Assembly (NCBI RefSeq): GCF_009848505.1
Contig: NZ_WWDL01000005.1
Span: forward strand, 1-64,000
Reading direction: 5' to 3'
Length of the DNA: 64,000 nucleotides
From: Muricoccus harenae
Lineage (GTDB): Bacteria; Pseudomonadota; Alphaproteobacteria; Acetobacterales; Acetobacteraceae
This document shows positions 32,703 through 41,465 of the stretch, piece by piece. Below the pieces are notes generated by a model. The model was given only the letters and a program-made list of their open reading frames with translations. It was not told the DNA's origin and did not search any database. Both the position numbers and the translations under genes were made by a program. Within the stretch, counting starts at the first letter, position 1, and each line of letters starts with the position of its first letter.

Positions 32703-33724
32703 GCCGTCCCACCAAGGGCGCCGACCCCGGGTCCCCAGCCAGGGCCTGGAGCCGGCGCCTTCCTCTGCTTGCCCTGCTGTCGCTCTCCGCATGCGGAATC
32801 CCCGGCTGGGACCGCGACCGCATGTCGAAAGCCATCCCAGCCTTCCAGGCCGGCTGCGCCGCCATGGCCGATCCCGGCCCCCTCTCCGCCGCCTGCGCCG
32901 CCGCCACGCGCCTGCCCGCCGGAGACGAGCGCGCCGCCCGCGCCTTCATCACCACCCATTTTGAGCCCGTCCCCGCCGGGGAAGGGCTGATCACCGGCTA
33001 TTACGAACCGGTCCTGCGGATATCCGCCACCCCCGCCCCCGGCTTCGCCGCCCCCCTCCTGGCCGCCGCCCCCGGCGCCCCGGACCTCGACCGCGCGGGA
33101 ATCGAGGCCGCCGTCGCGCGCGGCGAATGGCCCGGCGAAATCCTGGCATGGGCCGATCCGGTCGATGCTTTCTTCCTGCAGATCCAGGGCTCCGGCCGCG
33201 GCGTCTATCCCGATGGAAGCACCCGCCGCCTCGGCTATGCTGGCAAGAACCAGCACCCCTATATCCCCGTCGGGCGCCTCCTGATCGAACGCGGCGCCAT
33301 GGCGCGGGAAGATGTCTCCATGCAGTCCATCCGCACCTGGCTGCACGAGGCCCCGCCTGGCGAGGCGCGATCCCTGATGAACGCCAACCCCTCCTGGGTC
33401 TTTTTCCGCTGGCGCGACGACCTGCCCCCCGAAGGCGGCCCGGCCGGCACCCTCGGCGCCCCCCTCACCCCCGGCCGCTCCGTCGCGGTGGACCGCACCC
33501 ACACGCCCCTCGGCTCCCCTGTCTGGATCGCCACCCGCCACCCGCTGACTGGAAAAAGGCTCGAACGCCTGGTCATCGCCGGCGACACCGGCGGCGCCAT
33601 CCGCGGCCCGGCGCGAGCGGACCTGTTCTGGGGCTGGGGCGACGAAGCCGGCATTGCCGCCGGGAAGATGCGCGAAACTGGCCGCATCTGGGTCCTGCGC
33701 CCCAGGGAAACCCGCACCCCCTAA
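32699..33724 (+). CDS. mltA: Membrane-bound lytic murein transglycosylase A (MltA)
   Basis: 341 residues. Lipobox LSLSACGIPG predicts lipidation. ITGYYEPVLRISA, WADPVDAFFLQIQGSGRG, RLGYAGKNQHPYIPVGRLL, MNANPSWVFFR, and the catalytic 3D region VIAGDTGGAIRGPARADLFW are all present. It cleaves glycan strands to 1,6-anhydro ends. The start is a TTG overlapping the timA stop (TTGA), so translation is coupled; no better start is in frame before the signal peptide. Confidence 0.93.
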   Translation: MSRPTKGADPGSPARAWSRRLPLLALLSLSACGIPGWDRDRMSKAIPAFQAGCAAMADPGPLSAACAAATRLPAGDERAARAFITTHFEPVPAGEGLITGYYEPVLRISATPAPGFAAPLLAAAPGAPDLDRAGIEAAVARGEWPGEILAWADPVDAFFLQIQGSGRGVYPDGSTRRLGYAGKNQHPYIPVGRLLIERGAMAREDVSMQSIRTWLHEAPPGEARSLMNANPSWVFFRWRDDLPPEGGPAGTLGAPLTPGRSVAVDRTHTPLGSPVWIATRHPLTGKRLERLVIAGDTGGAIRGPARADLFWGWGDEAGIAAGKMRETGRIWVLRPRETRTP

Positions 33725-33730
33725 CGAAAA

Positions 33731-33784
33731 AGGGCCGCCCCTCGCGGGACGACCCTCCTTCTGTCCGGTCGGGGCAAAAGCCCC
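33731..33784. terminator. Terminator hairpins between convergent mltA and rpsA
   Basis: An imperfect AGGGCCGCCCC / GGGACGACCCT hairpin (33731-33755) follows an A run after mltA; a GGGGC-aaaa-GCCCC hairpin (33771-33784) lies just past the rpsA stop. Confidence 0.55.
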
Positions 33785-33791
33785 GGCCCGA

Positions 33792-35510
33792 TCACTCGTC
33801 GGAAGCGAGGTTCCGGCGGCGGATGGCCGCGCCGAGGATGTCGCCGAGCGAGGCACCGCTGTCGGTGGTGCCGAACTCCTTAACAGCCTCGCGCTCCTCC
33901 TCGATCTCCTTGCCCTTGATGGTCAGGGCCAGGCGGCGGGCAGCGCGATCCACGGCCGTCACCTTCGCATCGACCTTCTCGCCAATGGCGAACTTGTCGG
34001 GGCGCTGGTCGCCACGGTCGCGCGCAAGCTCGGCGCGGCGGATGAAGCCCGTGAGGACCTCGTCGACCTTCACCTCGATGCCGTTGGCCTCGACCTTGGT
34101 CACGATGCAGGTGACCACGTCGCCCTTGCGCACCTTGTCCAGCACCTCGGCGGCCGGATCGGCCTCGAGCTGCTTGATGCCAAGCGAGATGCGCTCCTTC
34201 TCGATGTCGATATCAAGGACCTTGGCCTTAACCATGTCGCCCTTGTTGTAGTTCGCCATCGCCTGCTCGGGGGTAAGGTCCCAGGACAGGTCGGACATGT
34301 GGACCATGCCGTCGATCTCCGGGGCCAGGCCGACGAACAGCCCGAACTCGGTGATGTTGCGGATCTCGCCTTCGACGATGGTGCCCGGCGGGTTGGCGTC
34401 CATGAACACCTCCCACGGGTTGCCCTGCGCCTGCTTGAGGCCCAGCGAGATGCGGCGCTTCGGCTCGTCCACATCGAGGATGACCACCTCCACTTCCTGC
34501 GAAGTGGCGACGATCTTGCCCGGATGGACGTTCTTCTTCGTCCAGGACATCTCGGACACGTGCACGAGGCCCTCGACGCCCGGCTCCAGCTCCACGAAGG
34601 CGCCGTAGTCGGTGATGTTCGTCACGCGGCCCGAGAACTTGCCCTGCACCGGGTACTTGGCGGCCACGCCCTCCCACGGATCGGACATCAGCTGCTTCAT
34701 GCCAAGGCTGATGCGCTGCGTCTCCGAGTTGAAGCGGATCACCTGCACCTTCACCGGCTGGCCGATGGTCAGGGCCTCGCTCGGGTGGTTGATGCGGCGC
34801 CACGCGATGTCGGTGACATGCAGCAGGCCATCCACGCCACCCAGGTCCACGAAGGCGCCGTAGTCGGTGATGTTCTTCACCACGCCGTCGAGCACCATGC
34901 CTTCCTTGAGGCCCTGGATCAGCTCGGAACGCTGCTCCGCACGGGTCTCCTCGAGCACAGCGCGGCGCGACACCACGATGTTCCCGCGGGCGCGGTCCAT
35001 CTTGAGGATCTGGAAGGGCTGCGGCGAACCCATCAGCGGGCCAACGTCGCGCACGGGGCGGATATCGACCTGGGAACCGGGAAGGAAGGCCACGGCGCCG
35101 CCAAGGTCGACGGTGAAGCCGCCCTTCACGCGCCCGAAGATCACGCCATTCACGCGCACCTGCGCCTGGAACTGCTTCTCGAGGCTCGTCCAGGCCTCCT
35201 CGCGCCGCGCCTTCTCGCGCGACAGGACGATCGAGCCGTCACGGTCCTCATAACGCTCGACAAAGAGCTCGATGAGGTCGCCCGGCTTCACCTCAGCCTT
35301 CTGGCCGGGGGCAGCGAATTCGCGCAGGGGCACGCGCCCCTCGCTCTTGAGGCCGACATCGACGACAGCGACGTCGTCATCAATGCGGATCACCTTGCCC
35401 GTGACGACGGAGCCCGCGAAGCCGGTATCGGCCCCGAGCGTCTCGTCGAGCATGGAGGCGAAGTCCTCGCCGCCGGCACCCGGCCGGTCGAGGGTGGTGG
35501 CAGATGCCAT
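33792..35510 (-). CDS. rpsA: 30S ribosomal protein S1
   Basis: 572 residues with six S1 RNA-binding repeats at roughly 31-98, 116-181, 202-270, 289-357, 376-444 and 463-531. The central repeats carry NITDYGAFVDLGG-type and HVSEMSW-type motifs. It brings mRNA to the 30S subunit. The start at 35510 (MASATTLDRP) is the alphaproteobacterial form. Codon use is strongly biased toward the preferred GC-ending set, as expected for a highly expressed gene. The neighbours cmk and aroA on the same strand are the usual alphaproteobacterial order. Confidence 0.97.
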   Translation of the reverse strand: MASATTLDRPGAGGEDFASMLDETLGADTGFAGSVVTGKVIRIDDDVAVVDVGLKSEGRVPLREFAAPGQKAEVKPGDLIELFVERYEDRDGSIVLSREKARREEAWTSLEKQFQAQVRVNGVIFGRVKGGFTVDLGGAVAFLPGSQVDIRPVRDVGPLMGSPQPFQILKMDRARGNIVVSRRAVLEETRAEQRSELIQGLKEGMVLDGVVKNITDYGAFVDLGGVDGLLHVTDIAWRRINHPSEALTIGQPVKVQVIRFNSETQRISLGMKQLMSDPWEGVAAKYPVQGKFSGRVTNITDYGAFVELEPGVEGLVHVSEMSWTKKNVHPGKIVATSQEVEVVILDVDEPKRRISLGLKQAQGNPWEVFMDANPPGTIVEGEIRNITEFGLFVGLAPEIDGMVHMSDLSWDLTPEQAMANYNKGDMVKAKVLDIDIEKERISLGIKQLEADPAAEVLDKVRKGDVVTCIVTKVEANGIEVKVDEVLTGFIRRAELARDRGDQRPDKFAIGEKVDAKVTAVDRAARRLALTIKGKEIEEEREAVKEFGTTDSGASLGDILGAAIRRRNLASDE

Positions 35511-35765
35511 GTAGCGATGTGTTCCTGGATGGCGGCGCCAAGCGCTCGCCGGGGTCCTGCGCCCCGTCCCGTCTGGCCACCGCTTTGGGTCGGCCGGGAT
35601 GACACGTCTTGCCCGAATGCCGGGCCGGTTGGGAATACGCCCGAACTCCCAGGATGGGAAAACGAGCACGCGCCGGGGGCACGAGGCACCCGGCTGCCAT
35701 TACCCTTTACCGCGTTTGAAGGCTGGAATGCAAGGAAATCCCGCGCAGAGGCCTTGCCCCTGCTT
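35511..35765. other. Leader/promoter spacer between cmk and rpsA
   Basis: About 255 bases with no gene. It should hold the rpsA leader, where S1 autoregulation acts in other bacteria. A CTTTACCGCGTTTGAAGG stretch (35705-35722) on the plus strand is the least GC-rich part. No specific fold was assigned. Confidence 0.4.
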
Positions 35766-36401
35766 TCACCCGGCCAGCCGCCCCTGCACCATCACCCAGG
35801 CTTCCTGGAACGCCCCCTCGGCATCCAGAGCGGTCGTATCCAGCACCACCGCATCCTTGGCCGCCCCCATCGGCGCCACGTCCCGCGCCGCGTCCCGCGC
35901 ATCCCGCACTGCCATCTCGGCCGCCACCTCGGACAGCGGCACCGCCTCGCCCCGCCCCTGCCGCTCCAGCCAGCGCCGATGCGCCCGCGCCTCCGCCGAG
36001 GCCGTCACGAACAGCTTCACCCGCGCCTCGGGGCAGACCACCGTGCCGATGTCGCGCCCATCCATCACCGCCCCGTTCCGCGCGGCGAAGCTGCGCTGGA
36101 ACTCCAGCAGCGCCGCCCGCACCGCCGGCTGGGCGGCCACCTGGCTCGCGCCCTGGTCCACATCCGGCCCGCGAAGGTCACCCCGCTGCAGGTCCTCGGG
36201 CTCCAGCCCCCGAGCCGCCGCCTCGGCCGCTGCCGGATCGGTGGGCATTCCGCCCGAAAGCAGCACCCGCCGCGCCACCGCCCGGTAGAGGAGCCCCGTA
36301 TCCAGGTAAGGCAGCCCCAGCTCCGCCGCGAGCCGCCGCGCCAGCGTCCCCTTGCCCGCCGCGGCCGGCCCGTCCACCGCGATCACCACAGGCGCCGTCA
36401 T
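35766..36401 (-). CDS. cmk: (d)CMP kinase
   Basis: 211 residues. VIAVDGPAAAGKGTLARRLA is the P-loop; LPYLDTGLLYRAVA, MDGRDIGTVVCPEARVKLFV and RDARDAARDVAPMGAAKDAV are family blocks. It phosphorylates CMP and dCMP. The ATG at 36401 was chosen as it starts the P-loop strand directly; a TTG at 36440 overlapping the aroA stop (TTGA) is also in frame and would add 13 residues. Confidence 0.94.
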   Translation of the reverse strand: MTAPVVIAVDGPAAAGKGTLARRLAAELGLPYLDTGLLYRAVARRVLLSGGMPTDPAAAEAAARGLEPEDLQRGDLRGPDVDQGASQVAAQPAVRAALLEFQRSFAARNGAVMDGRDIGTVVCPEARVKLFVTASAEARAHRRWLERQGRGEAVPLSEVAAEMAVRDARDAARDVAPMGAAKDAVVLDTTALDAEGAFQEAWVMVQGRLAG

Positions 36402-36436
36402 CCCTTCCGGAGATGCCCCGTCCGGCACCGTCCCGC

Positions 36437-37801
36437 TCAAGCCGCCGCCGGCACGATGGCCGCCCCGCCCGCGATCCGGTTCATCATCGGGACGAAGCCG
36501 GGGAAGGAGGTCTCGATGAAGGCGGCATCATCCACCTCCACCGGCTTCTCGGACGCCATGCCCATCACCAGCGCCGACATGGCCAGCCGATGATCCATAT
36601 GCGTCTCCACCACCCCGCCACCCGGCGCCGCCGCCCCGGTGCCGGTGACGAAAAGGTCGTCCCCCTCCACCACCGCCTGCACGCCATTCACGGAAAGCAG
36701 CGCCAGCGTCGCCGCCAGCCGGTCGCTCTCCTTCACCCGCAGCTCCGCCAACCCCCGCAGCCGCGTCGTCCCGCGCGCAAAGGCGGCAGCGACCGCCAGC
36801 ACCGGATACTCATCGATCATCGAGGGCGCCCGCTCCGCGGGAACATCCACCGCCCGCAACTCGGAGAACTCGGCGGTCAGGTCCCCCACCTTCTCCCCGC
36901 CCTCGACCCGCTCGTTCGAAACGGTGAGCCGCGCGCCCATTTCCAGCAGCGTCCCGAACAGCCCGGCGCGGAGCGGATTCAGCCCCACCCCCTCCACCGT
37001 CACGGAAGACCCCGGCACCAGCAGCGCCGCCACCAGCGGAAAGGCCGCCGAGGACGGATCGGCCGGCACCACCACCGGCGCGGCCCGCAGCTCCGGCTGC
37101 CCGTCCAGCTCGATCACCCGGCGGTTCCCATCCGCCTGCACCCGCACCGTCGCCCCGAAATGCCGCAGCATGTTCTCGGTGTGGTCGCGCGTCGCCTCGC
37201 GCTCCACCACCCGCGTCGTGCCCCGCGCGCAAAGCCCGGCCAGCAGCACGGCCGACTTCACCTGCGCGGACGGCACCGGCACCTCGTAATCCAGCGGCAG
37301 CGGATCGGTCGCACCCTCCACCGCCAGCGGCAGCCGCCCGCCCGAGCGCCCCGTGAACCGCGCGCCCGAAGCCGAAAGCGGATCCGTCACCCGCTTCATC
37401 GGCCGCTTCCGCAGGGACGCATCCCCCGTCAGCACGGCAAATACCGGATGCCCGGCCAGCAGCCCGCAGATCAGCCGCGCGGCGGTGCCCGAATTGCCCA
37501 TGTCCAGCACATCGGCCGGCTCCACCAGCCCGCCCACGCCGCGTCCGGCCACGCGCCAATGCCCCTCGCCCACCCGCTCCACCTCGGCGCCCAGCGCGCG
37601 CATGGCGGCGGCGGTGCGGAGCACGTCCTCCCCCTCCAGCAGCCCGGTGATCTCGGTGGTGCCCACGGCCAGCGCGCCGAACATCAGCGCCCGGTGGGAG
37701 ACGGACTTGTCGCCGGGAACCGTGAGGCGCCCCTGCAGCCCCTTCCGGGGGGCCGAGGCCCGCATCGGGCCCCCTGCCGTATGCGTGAGTTGGTCTGGCA
37801 T
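36437..37801 (-). CDS. aroA: 3-phosphoshikimate 1-carboxyvinyltransferase (EPSP synthase)
   Basis: 454 residues. [70 protein letters not shown] and [12 protein letters not shown] are the hallmark motifs. The alanine-containing NSGTAARL motif is characteristic of class II-type enzymes, common in alphaproteobacteria; glyphosate response cannot be concluded from this alone. Sixth step of the shikimate pathway. Start at 37801 (MPDQLTH); a GTG at 37810 is an alternative. Followed by cmk and rpsA on the same strand. Confidence 0.96.
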   Translation of the reverse strand: MPDQLTHTAGGPMRASAPRKGLQGRLTVPGDKSVSHRALMFGALAVGTTEITGLLEGEDVLRTAAAMRALGAEVERVGEGHWRVAGRGVGGLVEPADVLDMGNSGTAARLICGLLAGHPVFAVLTGDASLRKRPMKRVTDPLSASGARFTGRSGGRLPLAVEGATDPLPLDYEVPVPSAQVKSAVLLAGLCARGTTRVVEREATRDHTENMLRHFGATVRVQADGNRRVIELDGQPELRAAPVVVPADPSSAAFPLVAALLVPGSSVTVEGVGLNPLRAGLFGTLLEMGARLTVSNERVEGGEKVGDLTAEFSELRAVDVPAERAPSMIDEYPVLAVAAAFARGTTRLRGLAELRVKESDRLAATLALLSVNGVQAVVEGDDLFVTGTGAAAPGGGVVETHMDHRLAMSALVMGMASEKPVEVDDAAFIETSFPGFVPMMNRIAGGAAIVPAAA

Positions 37802-37929
37802 CGGCGGCACTTACTGACTGGGGACGATGACCCGGGCGTTTGACACGCCCCGGCCCCCATGGCAATCCGCGCCGCCCTTCCGAACACCCCCGGTCTGCCG
37901 CCCCGGCGGACCCATCCGAGGCTTCCCTG

Positions 37930-38265
37930 ATGGCCCTTGCCGAACTCGGCCTCAAGCGGACCTGCGTCGCCTGCGGTGCCCGCTTCTACGACCTGACCAA
38001 GAATCCCGCCGTCTGCCCCAAGTGCAGCACGGAACAGCCGGCCGAACAGCCCCGCGCCCGCCGCGTCGCCGCCGCCCTGCCGGAGGAGAAGCCCCGCAAG
38101 CGCGTCGCCGCCGTGGAAGGGGTGGATGCCGACGAGGTGGAGGCCGAGGTCGACGACGCGGATGCCGAAGTGGCGGATGACGCGGACGACCTGGACGACG
38201 CGGACGAGGACCTGGCCGAGGAAATCGGCGTCGACAGCCCGGACCGCGACGAAGAGGAGCGCTGA
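37930..38265 (+). CDS. TIGR02300 (FYDLN acid) family protein
   Basis: 111 residues. GLKRTCVACGARFYDLTKNP and AVCPKCSTEQ form a four-Cys zinc-ribbon-like head with the namesake FYDLN. The tail (about 60-111) is strongly acidic (repeated D and E), probably disordered. The family is confined to alphaproteobacteria and typically diverges from aroA, as here. Function unknown; the look is of a regulatory or chaperone-like partner. Confidence 0.9.
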   Translation: MALAELGLKRTCVACGARFYDLTKNPAVCPKCSTEQPAEQPRARRVAAALPEEKPRKRVAAVEGVDADEVEAEVDDADAEVADDADDLDDADEDLAEEIGVDSPDRDEEER

Positions 38266-38278
38266 GGCGCTGACACCC

Positions 38279-38330
38279 CGGGAGGCTTTGCCTCCCGAAC
38301 CCTCCGCCGGGGGCCGCACGCGGCCCCCGG
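38279..38330. repeat. Half-copy of the intergenic repeat with two hairpins
   Basis: CGGGAGGC-ttt-GCCTCCCG (38279-38297) and CCGGGGGCCG-cacg-CGGCCCCCGG (38307-38330), between convergent genes. This is the left half of the mosaic repeat without the central palindrome. Confidence 0.65.
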
Positions 38331-38343
38331 ACTCCACGACCGG

Positions 38344-38865
38344 TTAGTGGCCGCGTAGGCGGTGCCAGGCGGCCAGGGCGGCGTCATAGGGCAGCGCAGG
38401 CAGCTCGCGCAGGCGCCAGCGCCATTCGCTGAAGCCGGGGCCGGCCCGCGCGGCCTGGCCGGGCGCCACGCGCAGGCCCATCAGCCGCAGCAGCACCGCA
38501 CAGCGCCGCAAGTGGTAGCCGGACGAAACCGGATGCACCGGCCCCTCCCAGCCCCGCAGCAGCGCCGCGACGGCCCGGGCGGAGGACAGCGTATCCGTTC
38601 CCGTCGGCTCCTCCATGATGCGCGCCGGGTCGATTCCCCAGTCCCGCAGCAGCTTCGCCATCACGGCGGATTCCGCGGCCCCATGCAGCCCCTCCCCACC
38701 AGTCGGCACGAACAGCGCCTCGCCGCCCAGCCGCTCGCCAAGCTCCACCGCCGCCGCCACGCGCCGCCGCATCGTCTCGCTCGGCCGCCCATCGGGCCGC
38801 ACCGCCGCCCCGAAGATCACGATGGCGGGCCGCGCCCCGGCGCCGGAACCATGCGGGGCGTTCAC
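38344..38865 (-). CDS. YdcF/ElyC-family (DUF218) protein
   Basis: 173 residues. AIVIFGAAVRPDGRPSETMRRR, VPTGGEGLHGAAESAVMAKLL, PARIMEEPTGTDTLSSARAV and HPVSSGYHLRRCAVLLRLMG match the DUF218 fold. Relatives take part in envelope or S-adenosylmethionine-binding roles that are not well settled. It starts with a GTG overlapping the methyltransferase stop (GTGA), so the two are translationally coupled. Confidence 0.85.
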   Translation of the reverse strand: MNAPHGSGAGARPAIVIFGAAVRPDGRPSETMRRRVAAAVELGERLGGEALFVPTGGEGLHGAAESAVMAKLLRDWGIDPARIMEEPTGTDTLSSARAVAALLRGWEGPVHPVSSGYHLRRCAVLLRLMGLRVAPGQAARAGPGFSEWRWRLRELPALPYDAALAAWHRLRGH

Positions 38866-40127
38866 GCCGGTCGGGGCCCCGGGGATGGCGCGGCCAGCAG
38901 CAGCCGGTTCATCGGCTCCATTGCCCCCCGCAGCGCCGCCATGTCGCGCGCCACCTGCGCGGGGGAAGCACCCCCCGCTTCCACCGCCCGCGCCACTTCG
39001 GCCAGGCTCCGCTTGCCGTCGATCCGTGACAGGATCGCCCCCGCCAGCGGCGGCACCGGCAGCATCACCCGCAGCCCGTCGAAGGTCACCGGCAGGGCGC
39101 CGCCCCGAATGCCCTTGGCCCAGCTCGCGCTATCCCCGCTCCGCAGCACCGGCACGGCGGAACGGTCCTCCCAGTCCGGCTTCACCTCCGGGTCCTCCCC
39201 CCGCGCCAGATAGGCGATGTGGATGCCCATATTCCCCGCCAGCGCCTCCGCCAGCGCCGCCCGCTCGATCATGCCCATCGCGGCGGTCCGCGCCCGCAGC
39301 CTCGGGTCCGGCAGCAGCGGATCGGGGTCGTAGCGCACCGGCTCCACCAGACAGGCGATCCGCATCCCCGCCCCCCGCACCAGCGCATCCAGCTGCGGCA
39401 CGGTAAAGGACACGTCGCGCGGGTTCAGCAGCAGGTCATAAAGCCCGCTATCCCCTCCGCCCTGCGGCAGCGGCAGATGGTCCGTGATCCAGGGGTTCTT
39501 CCGCAGCCAGGCCGTCTCCGGCAGATGCCGCATCACCCGCTTGGCGATGTCCACCCGCGCCGCCGGCGCCTCGGCCGCCGGCGCGATCATGCGCAGCGCG
39601 TCCTGCAGCATGTACACGCCCGTCCGCCCATGCGGCGCATAGACCATGATCCCCATGCCGCCGCCCGGCGCCACCACCCGGCCCAGGTTCCGCAGCCCTG
39701 TCGCCGGGTCGGGCAGATGGTGCAGAACCCCGCAGCAATCGACGTAGTCGAACAGCCCCAGCTCCGGCAGCTCCATGATGGAGCCCTCGACGAAGCGGAT
39801 ATTCGTCAGCCCCCGCGCCGCCGCCCGCGCCTCCGCGACCTTCCGCGCGGCGCCGGACCGGTCCAGCCACACCACCTCCCCCGCCCGTCCGGCCCAGGCC
39901 ATCTGCTGCGCCAGCATGATTGCCCCATCCCCGGTCCCGCCCCCGGCCACCAGCGCCCGCAGCGGCTGCGAAGCCGGCCGCCGCGCCCCGAAGATCCAGT
40001 GGTCCACCTCCAGCAGATGCGACGGGCTGCCGATGATCAGCCGCTTCGCCTCGTCCCGCGGGTCGCGGGCGGGATAGGGAAGCGCCTCGTACTGGGCGGC
40101 GAGTTGGGCGTCGGTCGCGTCCTGCAT
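38862..40127 (-). CDS. Class I SAM-dependent methyltransferase
   Basis: 421 residues. The SAM site motif LVAGGGTGDGAIMLAQQ, acidic strand VVWLDRSGAA, IRFVEGSIMELPELGLFD and GVLHHLPDPATGL define the fold. An N-terminal AAQYEALPYPARDP motif marks the tetratricopeptide-associated or DUF-like methyltransferase group seen in Rhodospirillales. The C-terminal 150 residues may be a PqqD-like or winged-helix region (FDGLRVMLPVPPLAGAILSRI). Substrate unknown. Start 40127 (MQDATDAQLA). Confidence 0.85.
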   Translation of the reverse strand: MQDATDAQLAAQYEALPYPARDPRDEAKRLIIGSPSHLLEVDHWIFGARRPASQPLRALVAGGGTGDGAIMLAQQMAWAGRAGEVVWLDRSGAARKVAEARAAARGLTNIRFVEGSIMELPELGLFDYVDCCGVLHHLPDPATGLRNLGRVVAPGGGMGIMVYAPHGRTGVYMLQDALRMIAPAAEAPAARVDIAKRVMRHLPETAWLRKNPWITDHLPLPQGGGDSGLYDLLLNPRDVSFTVPQLDALVRGAGMRIACLVEPVRYDPDPLLPDPRLRARTAAMGMIERAALAEALAGNMGIHIAYLARGEDPEVKPDWEDRSAVPVLRSGDSASWAKGIRGGALPVTFDGLRVMLPVPPLAGAILSRIDGKRSLAEVARAVEAGGASPAQVARDMAALRGAMEPMNRLLLAAPSPGPRPA

Positions 40128-40404
40128 GGGCCCCGGAATAAGGCCGCGCGTGCGCGGTGCCAAATAGGTGCCAGATACCGGGCGGCGGGCCGTTGGGCGG
40201 GTGAAGCGGATTTCCCCCGGCCCAGCGGCGGCAGGGGCTGCAACCGCAATCACTCCCGCGGGGCCCCGCCCCCGCCGCCGTCGCTGCCCCGTCGGGAACA
40301 TCTTCGGCCGCACGGCCGCCGGTGATCATCCATGAAGCGGCTCGATGACCTGGACTTCCGATTATTCCTATCTCGACGCAGCCCGCTGCTGCTCTAAGGA
40401 GCCC

Positions 40405-40728
40405 ATGGACTACAATTCGAAGCCTGGAACCAAAGTGACCTTCACGGGAGGATCGGACGACGACCTTCCATCAATGGCGGCACGCACGGTCCTGACGGCC
40501 GGGCAGACCTACACCGTCGATTGGATCGAGATCGGCAGCCGCGAATGCGCGGTTTTCCTCGTCGAGCATCCACGCCTCCCGTTCAACACGCTGTTCTTCG
40601 AGCCGGCCGACGAGGATTCTGACTGGCCCGAATACGAGGCGCGGGCCAATGAGCCGTCATGCGAGGTCGTTCTCGTCGACTTCCGGCAGATGACCCTGCC
40701 TTTCGCCAAACCCCGCACAGCTGAATAA
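40405..40728 (+). CDS. Hypothetical small SH3-like protein
   Basis: 107 residues, no family recognised. The pattern DYNSKPGTKVTFTGG, VLTAGQTYTVDWIEIGSREC and LPFNTLFFEP suggests a small all-beta, SH3-like fold of the kind found in phage and accessory genes. A strong TAAGGAG site sits 3 bases before the ATG at 40405, deciding it over the upstream ATG at 40345. Codon use is less GC-biased than in neighbours (AAT, AAA, TCA), so it may be acquired. No signal peptide. Confidence 0.6.
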   Translation: MDYNSKPGTKVTFTGGSDDDLPSMAARTVLTAGQTYTVDWIEIGSRECAVFLVEHPRLPFNTLFFEPADEDSDWPEYEARANEPSCEVVLVDFRQMTLPFAKPRTAE

Positions 40729-40973
40729 TGGAACCGCCACGGCCTTCGGTTCCCCATGGGAAGACCTCCGAAGCCGTGCCTGGCCGGCAACGCCGCACCT
40801 GACCGCCTCTCCCCCGCGGAAGAACAGCCCCGCCAGGCGCCGGAAGCACCCCACCCGGACCCCTCGGACTCCCGCCCCGACACACCCCGCAGGCGAGCGC
40901 CCATGAAGATGACCACCCGACATGCGGCACTTGCGGTTGAACCGGGGGAGTAAGGAGGACTATCTGCGGGGCC

Positions 40974-41465
40974 ATGACCCGCATCGCCCCTGTCCTCGCG
41001 GCCCTGCTGCTGGCTGCAACCCCGGCCCTTGCCCAGCGCAACGCCGCCCCGAACGGCCCCCAGCGCCTCGGCGCCTTCGGGGACTGGACCGCCGCCACCC
41101 ACCAGGAAGGGGCCAACAAGGTCTGCTACGCCTTCACCCGCATGGAAGGCCGCCAGAACGCCCTCCTCACCGTCACCCACCGCCCCCAGGGCCGTGACCA
41201 GGTGGCCCTCCGCATCGGCCGCCCCTTCCCCCGCAACGCCGAGGTGAAGGTCGATGTCGGCAACAACGACCTCGACTTCTACACCGCCGGCGACAACGCC
41301 TTCGCCCGGGACGGCCGCGCCACCGTCGCCGCCTTCCGCAGCGGCCGCGAAGCCGTCGCGAAAAGCCCCGCCCCCAACAACCGCAGCACAACCGAGACCT
41401 TCTCCCTCTCCGGCTTCACCGCCGCCTACGAGGCGATCTCGAAAGAGTGTCCCCCACGCCGATGA
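40974..41465 (+). CDS. Invasion-associated locus B (IalB)-family protein
   Basis: 163 residues with signal peptide ([19 protein letters not shown]). [61 protein letters not shown] and CPPRR agree with the IalB family; the two Cys (in VCYAF and KECPP) could pair. IalB supports erythrocyte invasion in Bartonella, but in free-living alphaproteobacteria it is a common periplasmic protein of unknown role. Its stop overlaps the rlmN start (ATGA). Confidence 0.85.
   Translation: MTRIAPVLAALLLAATPALAQRNAAPNGPQRLGAFGDWTAATHQEGANKVCYAFTRMEGRQNALLTVTHRPQGRDQVALRIGRPFPRNAEVKVDVGNNDLDFYTAGDNAFARDGRATVAAFRSGREAVAKSPAPNNRSTTETFSLSGFTAAYEAISKECPPRR

Noticed and set aside
33654-36593. A 979-codon open frame on the plus strand across rpsA and cmk
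   Set aside because: Antisense shadow of GC-rich coding sequence; rpsA and cmk on the minus strand have unmistakable domains.
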